A stretch of DNA of 64,000 nucleotides, taken from NCBI GenBank assembly GCA_029204225.1, contig CM055109.1:36218496-36282495 (forward strand), written 5' to 3'. Positions 45,460-57,426 of the stretch are shown piece after piece. The DNA comes from Diphasiastrum complanatum. Taxonomy: Eukaryota > Streptophyta > Lycopodiopsida > Lycopodiales > Lycopodiaceae. Below the pieces are notes generated by a model that ran no database searches, was not told the origin of the DNA, and worked only from the letters and a program-made list of their open reading frames with translations. The position numbers were made by a program, and so were the translations under genes. How positions within the stretch are numbered: the first letter of the stretch is position 1; each line of letters opens with the position of its first letter.

Positions 45460-47282
45460 CTAGTGGCCATTTCGGATAAGCTTGTTCATTGACAATTGGG
45501 TAGTCGATGTATGCCAGCGGAGGATCTCAAGATAAATCTTGCTGATATAATGGATCCTCATAGATCGGCGCAATGGTCCCAATGTCATGGACTCTCCCAA
45601 ATCATAATGTGGATATGACATGCTTGCTTGATGCTCTTGTCTGTCTAGGTATTCGAAGTATGCATCAACCTGATGACTTTCCTCAGCAGTCAATATCATA
45701 GATTTTGGACAAGGCTTTGTCATTGTAGGTGCTGGTTCTTGCTGTACAATTGGCCGTTTTGGGCTTGGATTCCCTGGATTTGGCCGTCTAAGCAATGTGA
45801 TGTCCTGATGTAACTTTGTGGTGGCCAGATGTTGAGTGGAACATTTTGACTTTGGTTGGATCTTGCTTATGATTGGCGTTGAAATCAGAGGACAATCTCC
45901 CACCTTAGTCTTTCCTATTGCTCTCTTGAAGGTGATATAGATGGATCGTTGCATTGACTGGTAGTCAGTTTGCCTTCAAGTTGCGTGGTTGACGTGATAC
46001 CCCTTTGTAATTCATCCACCAAAAGTTGTGGCAGCATTTGTTTAATGAGGCTTGGTAAAATCTACTGGATTGCATATGTTGCCAATTTCTTGACTCCTTC
46101 CACTATCCCTGGTTGGATAGATTTTACCCACTCTGTCTTTTGTGGTGTTGGTGATTCACGTGTGGTCGTGTCAACTTGTCTTAGGATCTTTCTCTCATTC
46201 CTTCCATCCGCATCTGCTTTGTAACCAAGTGGCACTAGAAGTTTGCGTTTGTAGTGCAGCTTCTCGGTTGGTGGATTTGCATGGTCATATGTAGGTTGCC
46301 GATTCAAGCAAGTAGGAGTCATAACGGATTTTCTTGGATCTCTTAGTGGACAATCACGACATGGGTGATTGATGCCGCATTGTTCACACCAAGGATAAAA
46401 GGAGGACAGATCATTTCGATGTGGACATTCTGATCTACAACGTTTACCTCCACATCCGAAACACCGTACCGTGTGTAAGACTCTGTCACCTCTCAATTGA
46501 TGCGCATACACCGGTATCAGGTCTCCTTTGATCCCTTCGACGTAATATAGTGGTGAGCCAGTTTGAACTTCCCCTGCCTGGGATGGTTCGCTCGTTGATA
46601 TAACCAATACTTCCACCAAACCTTGCCTAGCCACTAGAGATGATTCTGAAAGTCCTGAGACCGATCCATTTTCTTTGGAGGAGCGATCTGATGGCAAGCT
46701 AGATGGCATAGATGAGGATTTTGCTCATTGATTTCCAGTATCCAGAATTCCCTTATTGGATTGATTTCGTAATCTCAGATTTCGAACTGGACATTGAGGT
46801 GCTGGATGTTTTTCAAAACAATAATGGCACTGGTCCAGTGGTTGGATCTTTCAATTTGCAATTTGTGGTTCTAGGAGGTAATCAGATTGACTGCACATCT
46901 CATTTGTGTCACTGACAACTCGCATCTGATCGTCCGTGTTGCTAGTACTTTGGCTAGCGTTGTCTGTGGCATCTTGTGGATTAGATGCTCTATCATCCCT
47001 GATTGTTTGAATGTTGGATATGGGCTGTGATGGTGTGTGCAAGATCTATGCTTCTGCAATAGCGGCTGCCTTACAAAGTTCGTTTGGACTGGTATATGTT
47101 GTAGAGGGTGGCATACCAATCTTGATCTCGTGCGGTAATTCGGCATAGAAAAATGCCATTTTGTGGTGACTAGGAAGACCGGAATTCCAATCTCCCGCCA
47201 TCTTGGCAAATCGTGCAGTGTAGCCCTTGAGAGTTTCTCCGAAAAGCATCAAGATTTGGGCAAGCTGCTCATACATTGCCAT
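45460..47282 (-). pseudogene. Element G gag-like protein, multiply interrupted
   Basis: Starts at ATG 47282 (MAMYEQLAQILM) and retains Arg (GYTARFAKMAGDW) where F has a stop. It is broken at 47046-47048 by a TAG where F has CAA, then by further indels. The zinc-finger part (46709-46062) reads CFGCGGKRCRSEC and CEQCGINHPCRDC, as in F, and is followed by the same Lys/Glu C-terminus. A separate frame (45720-45460) carries the ILTAEES...YLDRQEHQAS segment. F and G have different lesions, so the common ancestor had an open frame: evidence that the protein was selected while the family was active. Confidence 0.65.
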
Positions 47283-47725
47283 GGCCTGTTGTGTGCAAGA
47301 TGAAGATGATATAGAGTGGTGTGGTGATGTATGAGAGAGAGATTGGGGGATGCAGTCTTTGAAATGTGTATGAGGGAATTGATGATGAGGAGATGGAAGA
47401 GGAAAAGAAAAGCAAAAATATTCCTTTGTCTAGAACATTTACAGTTTGGGCAAGGGTAGATTTTATAAATAAATTCAATTATGACCTTCCAGCGAAAGTC
47501 TTATGACGAGGGTGATAATTGGAAAAGTACTTATGTAGGTTTTTTGGCAAAGGGTTAGTTTTGCTTCAAAAAACTACTTTTTGACACTTCTCCGCAAGTT
47601 TATAGAAGGATTTTTCAATACCCTATAACTCATTTTATAGCCTTGGCAAAGACAAAGTCACTCACCAAAGAGGCTTGGGCTCAAATTACTATAATATATA
47701 TATATTTTTTTATAGAAAAGGGCCT

Positions 47726-48479
47726 TCAGTCTGCAAGGGTTCAATCCTCGCAGGGAGTGAGTGCTCGCACAACATGTTCATGTGGTTGGATTTTCAAGAT
47801 CATACCATGTAGATAGGCTAATTTCACTGCTTTGATTCCATTTATACCCCTTACAAAGGTTGGTTTGATGATCTTGATGCTCTGCAAAGGTTCTAAAAAT
47901 TCAGCTTTTGAGAACCCTCACATACATTGAAAAATAATGATTTCTCCATCAGTAACTCTTGCAGAGATTTTCATGGATGCATCTAGGTCAGATCTAGTGA
48001 CTGTCCAAGTTTCAAGAGATATCTCCCAGGGGATCTCCAAAAATCATGAAAAAGTACTCTTTTAGAGTATTTTTTGACGAGATCTCGAGATTCTCTGATT
48101 TTTAACTTTTGCAAACTAGTAATCTGCTTCATCCATGTTAGATCTGACTGTTGGTAGCTCTCTAGAAGTTCTGATAGATATTTGGTAGCAGATCCCCCAG
48201 TTTTGGGTGAGATTGGCCCTTAGTTTTCCATAGTTATTGAGATCGAGGTCTATGATCTGCAAATTGGGGGGCTTATTAGTGTAATCTGATGAGCTGCTTT
48301 TCTTTTGATCCTGTCTGGATCTGGATCTCTCATGGATCTTGATGGATTTTCCTCGATCTTGCCAGATCTGGCTGAATCTTGATGGATCTAGATTGATATG
48401 GCTTGATCTTCCTAGATCTAGTTGTGATGGCCGAGCTAAATAGCTTTTCGTGATGTGCCACCACCAACCTGGATCTATG
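47726..48479 (-). other. Gypsy-related non-coding segment
   Basis: No gene. CTGCAAGGGTT- and CTCTTGCAGAG-like words recall the gypsy leader at 54.7-55.6 kb. A GATCT-rich stretch (48295-48430) carries many GATC sites. The 142-codon minus frame at 48116-48544 overlaps the integrase end in another frame and is not supported. Confidence 0.5.
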
Positions 48480-49275
48480 TTACTGTGGTGGCCAGTACTT
48501 GTGCAACCGGCTACCATTGATGGGTGTGTCGAACGGTGTCCCATCTAGCTTCTCCAGATTCACGGCTCCATGATTAAGAATTTCTTTGATCCGATAAGGA
48601 CCTTCGCCTGTGAATTTTAATTTTCTCTTGATCACCTTGGTTTTATACATCAGGACTAGATCTCCGGAAAGAAGATCCTTCTTTTGTAACATGCAATCAT
48701 GCCATGCTTTGCGTCTTTCCTTTTTAGGTGCCAATGCATGCACAACTAATAAGCGTGTTTCATAGAGCTTATGCAGATCTTTGTGGCATAATTGTAGAGA
48801 TTTGGATTCATCAAGATGTTGCATTGTGACAATTCTTAATGGAGGGACTAAAAACTCTACTGGCATTACAGCATCCTGACCATATACCAATTGGAAGGGT
48901 GTTTGATCAGTGCTTCCCTTATATGCTGTCGCGAATGCCCACAGAGCAGCATGCAACTTGTGTTCCCAATCTGATCTGCTAGCTTCAACTATTTTCATGA
49001 GCACACTACACAAGATCTTATTGGATGATTCTGCTTGCCCATTACCACAAGGATAATAAGGCGTACTGGTTCTATGGATCACGAAGAATTCTTCCAATAA
49101 GACCTTGATGGTCTCATTGATGAAATGACTTCCACGATCGCTGACTATTTCCACCGGACATCCAAAGCGCACAATGATATTTTCATAGAGGAACTTGGCA
49201 GTGGTCCTAGCATTACCTACTCTTACTGCCTTGGCTTTGACCTCCTTGGCGAGATAGTCGGTAGCTACGATTATG
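48480..49275 (-). pseudogene. Gypsy integrase
   Basis: Minus-strand frames give TDYLAKEVKAKAV (first catalytic Asp region, 49275-49200), then VEIVSDRGSHF with the second Asp, and GNGQAESSNKIL with the catalytic Glu. FQLVYGQDAVMPVEF and the C-terminal GPYRIKEILNHGAVNLEKLDG ... SRLHKYWPP follow. The C-terminal part is a GPY/F-type module. No chromodomain follows. The 230-codon frame from 49172 is open to its natural end near 48480; an interruption (TAG) lies near 49284, upstream of the first Asp. Confidence 0.85.
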
Positions 49276-49406
49276 TATCGAGCCTAGGTACTTCTTGTTG
49301 CAGGGTGAAATGGACCAATGTAATCCAATCCCCACTTTTTGAATGGTTCTTGGACTAAGACTGGGTGCAGTAGGTCATAATTCAATCTCGTTGGTCTCCT
49401 TGCCCT

Positions 49407-50040
49407 CTAGCACACATCGCACTTCCCCAGGTATTCCTTCGTATCCTTATGAATTGTTGGCCACCAACATCCTGATTGCAAGATCTTGCGAACTATAATG
49501 TCGGATGTAGAATGGCCTTCACCCATGTCTTTATGTGAAAGCGAAATGATTTGGGTGGTCTCATGAGGAAGAAAACACCGTCGAAAAATCACATCTGGTC
49601 CTCTTCGGTACAATTGGTCAGCAATCAACTGATAAGGTCTAGCTTTCAAGATCAATTTTTGCTGATTTGTCTTTGGTAGTGATTTGTCTGGTTGGCCCCA
49701 CATTAGATATTCAACTATGTCGGCAGCCCACTCCGGTACTGTGTTTATGTAAAATAAGGCAGCATCGGCCAGCTCATCGTCGAGTTGGGTTGCAACCTCC
49801 TTTCTCTTGATTCGCGACACATGATCTGCCATGTAGTGTTGTTTTCCCTTGTGGACTACTATCCGAAAATCAAACTCCAACGATAGAAGTAGCCATCTAG
49901 TGATTCTCCCTGTGTTGCAAGTTTTGTTAACGAGATAGATCAAAGGTTGACAGTCCATATAAAAAGCAAAGTGTGTGGCCATCAGGTAGTGCCGAAACTT
50001 CTTAACCGCATAGATCATTGCCAGTGCTTCCCGCTCTGTG
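49407..50040 (-). pseudogene. Gypsy RNase H and integrase zinc finger
   Basis: The 203-codon frame contains the RNase H end (YAVKKFRHYL, FYMDCQPLIYLV, GRITRWLLLSLEFDF, HKGKQHYMADHVSR). After a spacer it has the integrase H2C2 finger: LSHKDMGEGHSTSD ... GCWWPTIHKDTKEYLGKCDVC. RNase H is truncated on its N-side by frame changes near 50040-50100. The host-like acidic spacer between the two is typical of Tat/Athila elements. Confidence 0.85.
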
Positions 50041-50289
50041 GTTGAATGTTCATTTATGTATCACTGAGCTATCGGCTTGCAAATCGGATCAAAAAATCCT
50101 TTTTGTGTTATCCTACTGGGTTAAGACTGCTCCAACTGCATATCTCGATGCGTCCATATGCACATGAAACTCAATGGACCAATTGGGTGGACGTAGGATT
50201 GGTGCTGAAACCAATGCATCTTTAACCTTTTGGAAAGCCTTTAGGGCTTTCTCGTTCCAATGTGGATCCATTGTGAGTTTGTAAATTGG

Positions 50290-51239
50290 TCATGCTAGCT
50301 CCGCAAAATCTAGAATAAAGATCCTATAATAGTTAGCATGACCCATAAAAATGTAGACTTCATGAATCGTTCCTGGTGGTGGTAGATCAACAATGATCCT
50401 GATCTTTGATAGGTCCGTGGCAACCCCGTGTCTAGATACTATATGGCCGAGAATCAAGCCATGTGTAACCCAAAATTGACATTTTTCTGGATTCAAGGAG
50501 ATCTAGAAAATGCAACATTTTTGTAGCACCTTCTCCAAATTGGATAAGTGCTCTGAGTCTGGTCCATGCACGCACAGATCGTCCAAGAAAATGTCCAATT
50601 TTTTTTGCAAATACTCTTTGAATGTCGTCTGCATGACTCGCTGGAAAGTGCTTGGGGCATTGCAAAATCTGAATGGCATCACCTTATAGACATAGTCCTC
50701 CATTCTGTGGTGAATGCTGTCTTATGCTAGTCTTGGGGTGCTATCTTCACCTGGTTGTAACCGCTGAAGCCATCTAAAAAACTGTAGGCTTCAGCCCCAA
50801 CTACTCTGTCAAGGACACTTTCCGTAAAGATAAAGAAAAATGATCTTTTTTGGTGACTGCGTTTAGCGCCTTCAGATTCACACAGATTCACATTTATGCC
50901 ATTCTTCTTGGGTACTATAACTATCAGCGATACCCATTCCGTGTGCTCGATTTTATAAATGAAATCTGCATCTAACAACTTCTGCAATTCTTGCTTGATT
51001 AGCTCCGTGTAGTTCAGGTTGCAATGATAGTATCGACTCACCTTGAGGACTGCTCCATCCACCAAGAGTATGGTGTGTTGGACTACTGTTGGTGGAATGC
51101 CCTTTAGGTCACTGCAACTCCAGGAAAGACAGTCCTTGTACTCCACCAACAATGATCGTAGCCTTTTGAATTGTGTGGGCGTTAACTGCTCCCCCACATG
51201 CACTATCTTTTCTTCTTCACCTGGCTCAGCAAGGTTCAT
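50290..51239 (-). pseudogene. Gypsy reverse transcriptase, several frameshifts
   Basis: Read in pieces: 51239-50727 covers the RT N-terminus (ELQKLLDADFIYKIEHTEWVS, VVPKKNG and FLDGFSGYNQVKIAPQD with the first catalytic Asp). 50703-50503 gives MPFRFCNAPSTFQRVM and LDIFLDDLCVHG (FLDD in place of the common YMDD-type box). 50496-50290 gives the thumb (NPEKCQFWV, LGHIVSRHGV). Upstream residues (SLLVEYKDCLSWSCSDLKGI) are the usual pre-RT helix of this clade. Frame changes near 50500 and 50720 destroy the enzyme. Confidence 0.88.
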
Positions 51240-51338
51240 TGGCTGTGTTCGCGTAGGTTCCCTTGAAGACTTGTTCTACTAGTGCCTGACTTTGATCAAG
51301 TTCTTGCTGGGCTTGCGGCAACATAATTGCCACGTCGT

Positions 51339-52899
51339 CTAAGGTATAATTCTTGAAAGTCTCAGGCATCTTGTGAACTGGTTCTCGTCGAAATTCCTCT
51401 TTAGCATATTGATCTTAGCCCGACTGGTCATCTTTTGATTCTTCGTCATCTGAGTAGAGGATGATGCGGTATCCGAGTTCAACCTGATTGACTTCAAGGA
51501 ATCCAACACCTCCTCTTTGTTCCTTTTTGTCATATTGGTGGATTCGTCCTTGTTGTCTTTCATCAAAACTAGCGTGATATTCGCCTTGTGGTTACGAATA
51601 TCAACATCCACTGTAGCTATAGCCTCTTCAGGTAGATCACTCCATTGGATCACCTGGTTGTAGCACTGCTTCAACCGATTCTTCTTGTTCGTAGGTGCCT
51701 TTGGTGGATCTATCCTTGAAACTTTCGCCATAGCATATAACTGCGACGGTTGAGCTGGTACTTTCTTAATTCCGTAACGATCTGGTTCCATGTGCTGTAG
51801 AACCTGCTCATCAGTCAACTCAATTTCCTTATTGTAAGTTAAAGTATGTTGTCAAGGAACTAAATCATCGTCCACTGGGTTCTCAATAGGTTCCGTTGAC
51901 AGCCATGCTACATTTATTATATTCATCCCAAATGTGATTGGTGTGTCCATGTAACACTTGGATGAAGATGTGCTAGGTTTAGGATCTGATTCGTATTGAC
52001 ATGTTGGCAGTCAATCGTTGCTAATGCATCTGTCCATCTCACGACATCCGTCTCTGAATCAGAGTGACCACCCTTGGCTTGCCTTGGGCAATCAATCATG
52101 TGATCTGTCGTGGATGATCCGTCATCAGCCTTGGATGCAATAGGTTTCACCGCCCACGTGGTTGAATCGACCTTTACAACCTGCTCTCTGTTTTCAAAGG
52201 TGAGTTTTCCCGTATCCTAGTTGTGTACTACTTGCGCAGTTCTCAACCATGGTCCTCCCAGTAAAACACGGTATGCAGTTGGAGATTTAGGTATATCCAT
52301 AACTACAAAGGTGATCAGGAACTGCATGCCTATTATTTTTACAGAGATATCGGCAGCCACACTGTTTGGTTTTACACAAGATTGATCCGCTAGCTTGATG
52401 GCAAATCTTGTTGACTTCAACCCCTATAAACCCACTTTTCATATAAAGTAGTGAAGATCAAATTGACACCTGATTCTCCATCTACTATAGTTGGCTCATC
52501 CTCGAATCTCTTGTATTTGATTGGCAGGGTGATGTTGTGTTCCTCACTTTCCCACGCTGCCCCAATGTGGAGGACGTTACTTGTCTCTTCATAGCCTGTA
52601 CAATATATGGGCTCAAGTGCTACTAGCTCCGCGTCCACTTTGGCCCATTCCGCCAAAAGGCTTTTAGCTTGTGGCGCAATCCGCAGTAATTTCCCAAGGA
52701 GTAAACTAACATGGCTCTCCAGTAAGATTGTGAGTCTTTTAGTGCATGGTTCCTCGGGCTCCACCATGTGGAAAGGTGGTTCATGACGATGCAACCGATC
52801 GTTCTGATCAATGTGCAATGGTGAGCCCGTTTGTGGTTCTTGTTCGCCATCAGCTGGAGGTTCCGTAGGGTTGTCTTTTTCTTGCTCTTTCTCCTCCAC
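51339..52899 (-). pseudogene. Gypsy protease region and flanking polyprotein
   Basis: The 160-codon frame at 52899-52417 begins with a Glu/Pro-rich linker and contains KRFEDEPTIVDGESGVNLIF, which corresponds to the retropepsin active-site segment (DGGSGVN-like in this clade). The next frames (52420-52217, 51818-51339) continue the polyprotein: VLLGGPWLRTAQVVHN is the typical end of the protease domain, followed by the protease-RT linker. Several frameshifts and stops intervene. Confidence 0.65.
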
Positions 52900-53099
52900 T
52901 TGTGCTCTTTGTATCCAGTGTCATATTTTTTGGCACTTTCTTCTTTCTTCCCTCACGTTTGGATATGGCGTTGAAGTTGAGGGTTGGTCATCAGTGACCG
53001 ATGGTGGTGGTGAGGGAGCCACTTCCTTCCTCTTCTATGCTCGCGTAACGACTATCAAAGGGGCATGGAAATGTTGCTCTTCCGGTGGTATCCCCGCTG

Positions 53100-53808
53100 G
53101 AACTGCTGTCTATTGTATTGCAATGAAGTTTAGTGGTGCACTGGTTCTAGGTTTCAATGGACAATTCTTGTAGCAGTGTCCATAATCGCATTCTTGGCAG
53201 AAGGATGTATATTGTCCTTTGTAAAGACATTATGCAATTATGTGTCCTTCACCACATCCGTAGCAGCCGTAATTTCTCCCGCTTTGACGCTGAGTTTGAG
53301 CTGCATAGGCCGCGATATATTCATTTATGGTAGGATCCATAAATGGTTCATCGGTCCATACCATTGCTGTTGCTCAAGTTGAGGTGATACTGGCATCTTT
53401 GGTTCTGTTGCTGTCAAGTTCACGTGAGTCACTTGTTGATTGACTGGCCCTACTGGTGCAGGTAAGGCCATATGTTGTGGCTGATTTGGTGCGCTGTACC
53501 TCGGTGCTACATTTGGTGCCCCTTGATGATATGGATAAGAAGTCTGATAAAGACTCCTCTTCTACTGAACAATCCGGGAGTTAAATGGGCAAAATGCCAT
53601 ATCGTGCAATGTTGCATTGCACAAATGGCAAAATCTATGTGTCAGTCTCAAATTTTGCTTTAGGACTGGACACTCGTTTGCTGTATGGTTTTGTGTGCAT
53701 ACTAAACACCATACATTCTCACGATGGAGATACTATAGCTGGTTTGGTTCCGGTAGATGCGGCGTTGCTGCTACAGCTCCTTGTAAGGCTTTCAGTTTCT
53801 GATCAAAC
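53100..53808 (-). pseudogene. Gypsy gag C-terminus with four zinc knuckles
   Basis: Minus-strand translation in shifting frames shows CLVCTQNHTANEC and FCHLCNATLHDMAFC (about 53.6-53.7 kb). A Pro/Gln-rich spacer follows, then CYGCGEGHIIA-stop-C and CQECDYGHCYKNC (about 53.17-53.27 kb). The last knuckle and its surroundings (FCQEC ... CYKNCPLK) resemble the F/G gag (WCEQC ... CCDCPLR). Several stops are present. Confidence 0.65.
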
Positions 53809-54599
53809 TACACCGTAAGCTGTTCCATCTGCTGTTTGTGTGATTTTGTCATTTGATCCAACAGTAGTTTTGTGGATAGAGTGAAAGCATTTGATGATGA
53901 TGGTGCTATCAAGGGAGTAGGAGTATGGGTGGATGGATATTTGTCGTCTAATCCCTCATCCTCTTCCCTGATGGCATCCTCCATAGCTTCTTGCAAAGTA
54001 GCGTACTGCTCCCGTCGTTTCTGTTCTCTTCTGTTGCTCCGTGGTAGTTCTGCTAGGAACCTCATGATCACCGCATGATCGGGAGTAAGGGCAACACTGC
54101 ACTCAGATCGTAGATGTTTGACCCATTCAATATAGTCCTTGACACTTTCTCTTTTTTCCATCTTGAATTTGCTCAGCAGGAGAAACAAGACTTCTAGGAA
54201 CTTCCTTGGTTTAAAGCGCGTGATGAGAGCCGTTTTAACCGCTTCCTAGGTGGATTTCTCCTCCTCTGACAGGTTGAAAAACCAATCTTGAGCCACTGCT
54301 AATAGGGACATGGGAAACAACATCAACTTTTTTGTAGGTGTCCGTTCGCCATAGATTTCACAAACTTGCTCGTAGATCTGGAGGAAGTGGATGGGATCTG
54401 ATGATCCATCGTATTTTGGTATCTCCATCCGAGGTGCTCTATGGACTACTTGCATGGGAGCGATAGGTACAGGTTGGCCCAATGGATCCATTGGCGTTGA
54501 TTCCAGTTCTGTCTCTTGTTGCGCAACTATTATTCTGGGAAGGTGTGGTGCCTGATTTGTTGTCCTTCTTGCTACTGATTGTCCAGATTTCAGACTCAT
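53808..54599 (-). pseudogene. Gypsy gag capsid region
   Basis: One frame with a single TAG at 54243-54245. The N-part has MEIPKYDGSSDPIHFLQIYEQ and LMLFPMSLLAVAQDWFFNL; the C-part has FKMEKRESVKDYIEWVKHLRSE and RFLAELPRSN. This is the standard retrotransposon gag pattern (about 260 residues). An acidic/basic tail (LQEAMEDAIREEDEGL) and a Gln/His-rich C-terminus lead to the zinc knuckles. The upstream region to 54660 has no clear start other than MSLKSGQS at 54599. Confidence 0.85.
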
Positions 54600-54659
54600 C
54601 CGATGGTGGGGTCCAAATTAGTTGGATCTTGCTTGTACAATGGGATGCAATCTGGATCT

Positions 54660-55892
54660 TAAGGATCTGATCAATCTAATCGGCCGGAAGTGAAATTTCG
54701 GCCTTGTACAGTGGTTTTTCCTTGATAACTTTTTATTCCTTGAACTGATTGACTTGAGATTTTGACAGTAGCTGGATCTAATGCAGTTCTTTCCACTGAT
54801 CTAGTCTGCAAGGGTTCTCTTGTGTGAAGGTTGGATGTGCAAGGGTTCTTTAGTTATTTTGCAGATAAAAACCCTTGATATTCTTAGATCTTTGAGAAGT
54901 AACTCTTGCAAGGATTACAGTAGCTGAATCTGACTCAAATCTAACTCTAAAATTCTCTGCGAGAGTTAACTCTCACACTAAGTAAAAATTTCACTATATG
55001 CGAGGGTTCAAAACCACTATTTTGGCTTGATCTTCACCAAATCTCTGTACTAACTCTCGCAGACTTCATCACTGATGGAAATTGACATTTTGGATCGATT
55101 GGAATGGTCTACGAGAGTTCTTTCTAGACTGATTTGCTAGATCTTCACTTTTTAGCGATTTTTTGGCACTCAAACCCAATTTTCTGCTCACTGGAATCAA
55201 ACTGACTCTCACAGACTCTTCCGTGTTCTGGTCTCACTGAGATGGAATTTTAGAATTCTCTGCGAGGATTTTTGCCCACTAGAACTAAAAATTTTAGTAT
55301 CTGCGAGGGTTCTTTGGTACTTTTCTATCTTTTTCTCACTGGAAACTCTCGCACAGACACTTAGACCGTGAACTAACTCTTGCAAGCTGCTATGTGTCCT
55401 GGTCTCACTGAGACAAACTTTAGAGGGCTCTGTGAGAGTTCTGGTAAAGATTTGCATTTTTTTGGATTTTTACAAGGGTTTTTTGAATTTTTATGATTTT
55501 TTTATCTGATTTTTGCAATCTGCTTAGAACTAACTCTTGCAAACTTCTATGCAGGTCTGGGATAGTACCCTAGAGCTGCTGCCAGTCATGCAAGGGTTAA
55601 CTCTCACTGGTTTTGGAGATATTAAAATCTGATGAGATTTTAGGCTCTTTTTCCCTCCAAAATACAGATTGGTGTGTTTTTTTTTGGGTTTTCTCAGGTT
55701 TTGGTTTGGATGTCAAGCCCTTAGAGGCTGTTCAGGGCCTCCTCTACCCTCTCACACCTCTTCCATTAGTTGTGAACAGTCCAAACATAGAAAAATATAG
55801 AAAACTAACTCTAAACACCCAAAAATCTACCTAAAACTACTCCAAAAAGCAAGTAATAGCTAAAATGCAGCAATACTAGTTAGTGAAACCTA
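54660..55892 (-). repeat. Gypsy leader with degenerate tandem motifs
   Basis: About 1.2 kb between primer site and gag. CTCTCGCAGA/CTGCGAGGGTT-like phrases recur at irregular intervals, and CTGGTCTCACTGAGA occurs at about 55225 and 55395, matching the tandem leader repeat of element F. No ORF is supported. Confidence 0.7.
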
Positions 55893-55910
55893 TCCCCGGC
55901 AACGGCGCCA
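55893..55910 (-). other. Primer-binding site complementary to tRNA-Asp
   Basis: Minus strand TGGCGCCGTTGCCGGGGA, 18 nt, matching the 3' end of plant tRNA-Asp including CCA, one base from the LTR. This is the primer typical of Athila/Tat-type gypsy elements. Confidence 0.92.
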
Positions 55911-55911
55911 T

Positions 55912-56157
55912 TGTAGGGTCGAAGATCTCGCGTAGTATAGCTCTCTTGCCTGTCAACAAGGGTTAGATCACTGGATAGGTGCCTAACTATGAATAGATGT
56001 TATTTTTAGTTAGTTCCCTACTTTTTTCCTAACTCTACCACCATTAACACTACACACCCCTAACCCTACTCCCCTAAACTACCTTCATCATGATTGTTGG
56101 TGAAAGGGAAGGGAAGAATAGAAGAGATTGAGAGGAGAAGAGAGAAAGAGAGAGGTA

Positions 56158-56188
<31 letters not shown>

Positions 56189-56741
56189 GAGGTTAGCTCA
56201 AATGCTCCTTATGCTTGCTAATGGAAAAACAACTATGGCAACCAATAAGCATGACAATAGAAAGCAATGGAAAAACACAACAAGAACATTAGCAAGCAGT
56301 GAATAGCAAATGAGGATGCTTCTCTTCCAAAAAGGGTAGAGTTTCCTCCTTCTCATTAAGCATCAAATTAGAGTACAAATGATGCCTTTTTATAAAATGG
56401 GGAAGGCCTTTGTCCCGAAATCCTATTGGCTAATATTCACATAGATCCTAGCCATTCATCTTGGACCCAACTTGATCCAAGGGTCCACAAAAAGTACAAT
56501 AAAAATCACAAGATTCATGTGAGTCCAAAATTGGACCCAACTCTAAAAGAGTAAACTCTAAGTCTAAAATTGACTTTGGGCCTCAAGTTTTATTTTAATT
56601 ACAAAGGGGCCCAAGTCTATTATTTTATTCACAACTCAACTTGTGTGCTCGTTGGGCCATGGGCTTATACGCGGAGGATGCCATACACATTTTATTGGCC
56701 AATATTATCTATTTACAATTTGTTGGGGATACCCCCAACAC
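55912..56741 (-). repeat. 5' LTR of the gypsy element (830 bp)
   Basis: Starts TGTAGGGTCGAAGATC and ends in the palindrome TGTTGGGGATACCCCCAACA. Blocks such as TTGACTTTGGGCCT, CCCAAGTCTATTATT and TTGTGTGCTCGTTGGGC match the F/G LTRs, but overall identity is low. It also carries a GA-rich, GAGAGT-repeat stretch (56120-56195). Confidence 0.85.
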
Positions 56742-56854
56742 TTGATCCAAATTTCCTTGAGATAGCATGGGAGATGCAATAAACACTCTCTAGATCTTGA
56801 TTTTCATGAAATTTTTGAAACTACGAATGATAGATGTATCAAAGGCTTTGGTAG

Positions 56855-56866
56855 GCTCTGATACCA
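56855..56866 (-). other. tRNA-Met primer-binding site of copia LTR X
   Basis: Minus strand TGGTATCAGAGC directly abutting an LTR that starts at 56867. The gypsy element ends about 110 bp to the left, inside this copia element's leader. Confidence 0.9.
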
Positions 56867-57426
56867 TGTGGAAATTCACACGCGTGAGAATGCCCTAATG
56901 TGTGAAATTGATCTCCTAAGCTAATGATATCAATGACAAAATCTAAGGCAAAGAGACCATTCTACATGCATACATTCATAACCAAAGTAGCTTCACATGT
57001 ATGGAAACATGTGTTACTGAAAACTAAGTTCCAACAAGCTCCTCTCCTCGGGTAGAGAGATAGAAACCGCCACTTTTAATGAAGGGTAGAGAGAGAAATA
57101 CACTCAAAATTGATATCTCCAAATTGACTAAAAAACTCACATTAGATTATAATAGAAATGAAGAGTACTCATGGAGACCCATGCCTCAATCCTATTGGAA
57201 CCCTTTTCTAAGACCTCTAACATGCTATTGGATGGGTGACTTCACATCTTTGATTTTGATTGGGCACTTCTACCAATTTTCTCGCTTATGATTAGACCCT
57301 TTGACTTTTGCCACCACATAGGGTGCATCACTCATCAAACCTAAACTTGACATGTGTAAGCAACCTAACTAGCTCGAGTTACATCAGAACTGAATTTTGG
57401 CCTAATCATGACAAAACATGCGTACG
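56867..57426 (-). repeat. Copia LTR X (5' LTR of a minus-strand element)
   Basis: Starts TGTGGAAATTCACACGCG after a primer site. It contains TTCACACGCGTGAG (56875-56888), close to the palindrome of the A and B LTRs. Its outer end is not clear: it seems to run into the gag fragment at about 57427, so the far end is probably truncated. Confidence 0.65.

Larger units (their letters stand above)
48480..56741 (-). mobile_element. Ty3/gypsy element, Tat/Athila-type, decayed
   Basis: Minus-strand order: 5' LTR (56741-55912), tRNA-Asp primer site (55910-55893), repeat-rich leader, gag with several zinc knuckles, protease, RT, RNase H and integrase without a chromodomain. All ORFs are broken. No matching 3' LTR is present to the left; element G lies there instead. 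The tRNA-Asp primer and the RT variant FLDD point to the non-chromovirus (Tat/Athila) branch of Ty3/gypsy. Confidence 0.85.

Noticed and set aside
48116-48544. 142-codon minus-strand ORF downstream of the gypsy integrase
   Set aside because: It overlaps the integrase C-terminus in another frame and reads through the GATC-rich stretch.
57190-57245. Second 5S-like segment (GGATGGGTGAC after CTAACATGCT)
   Set aside because: Only the box C-like word is convincing; box A is not recognisable, and it lies within or near LTR X.
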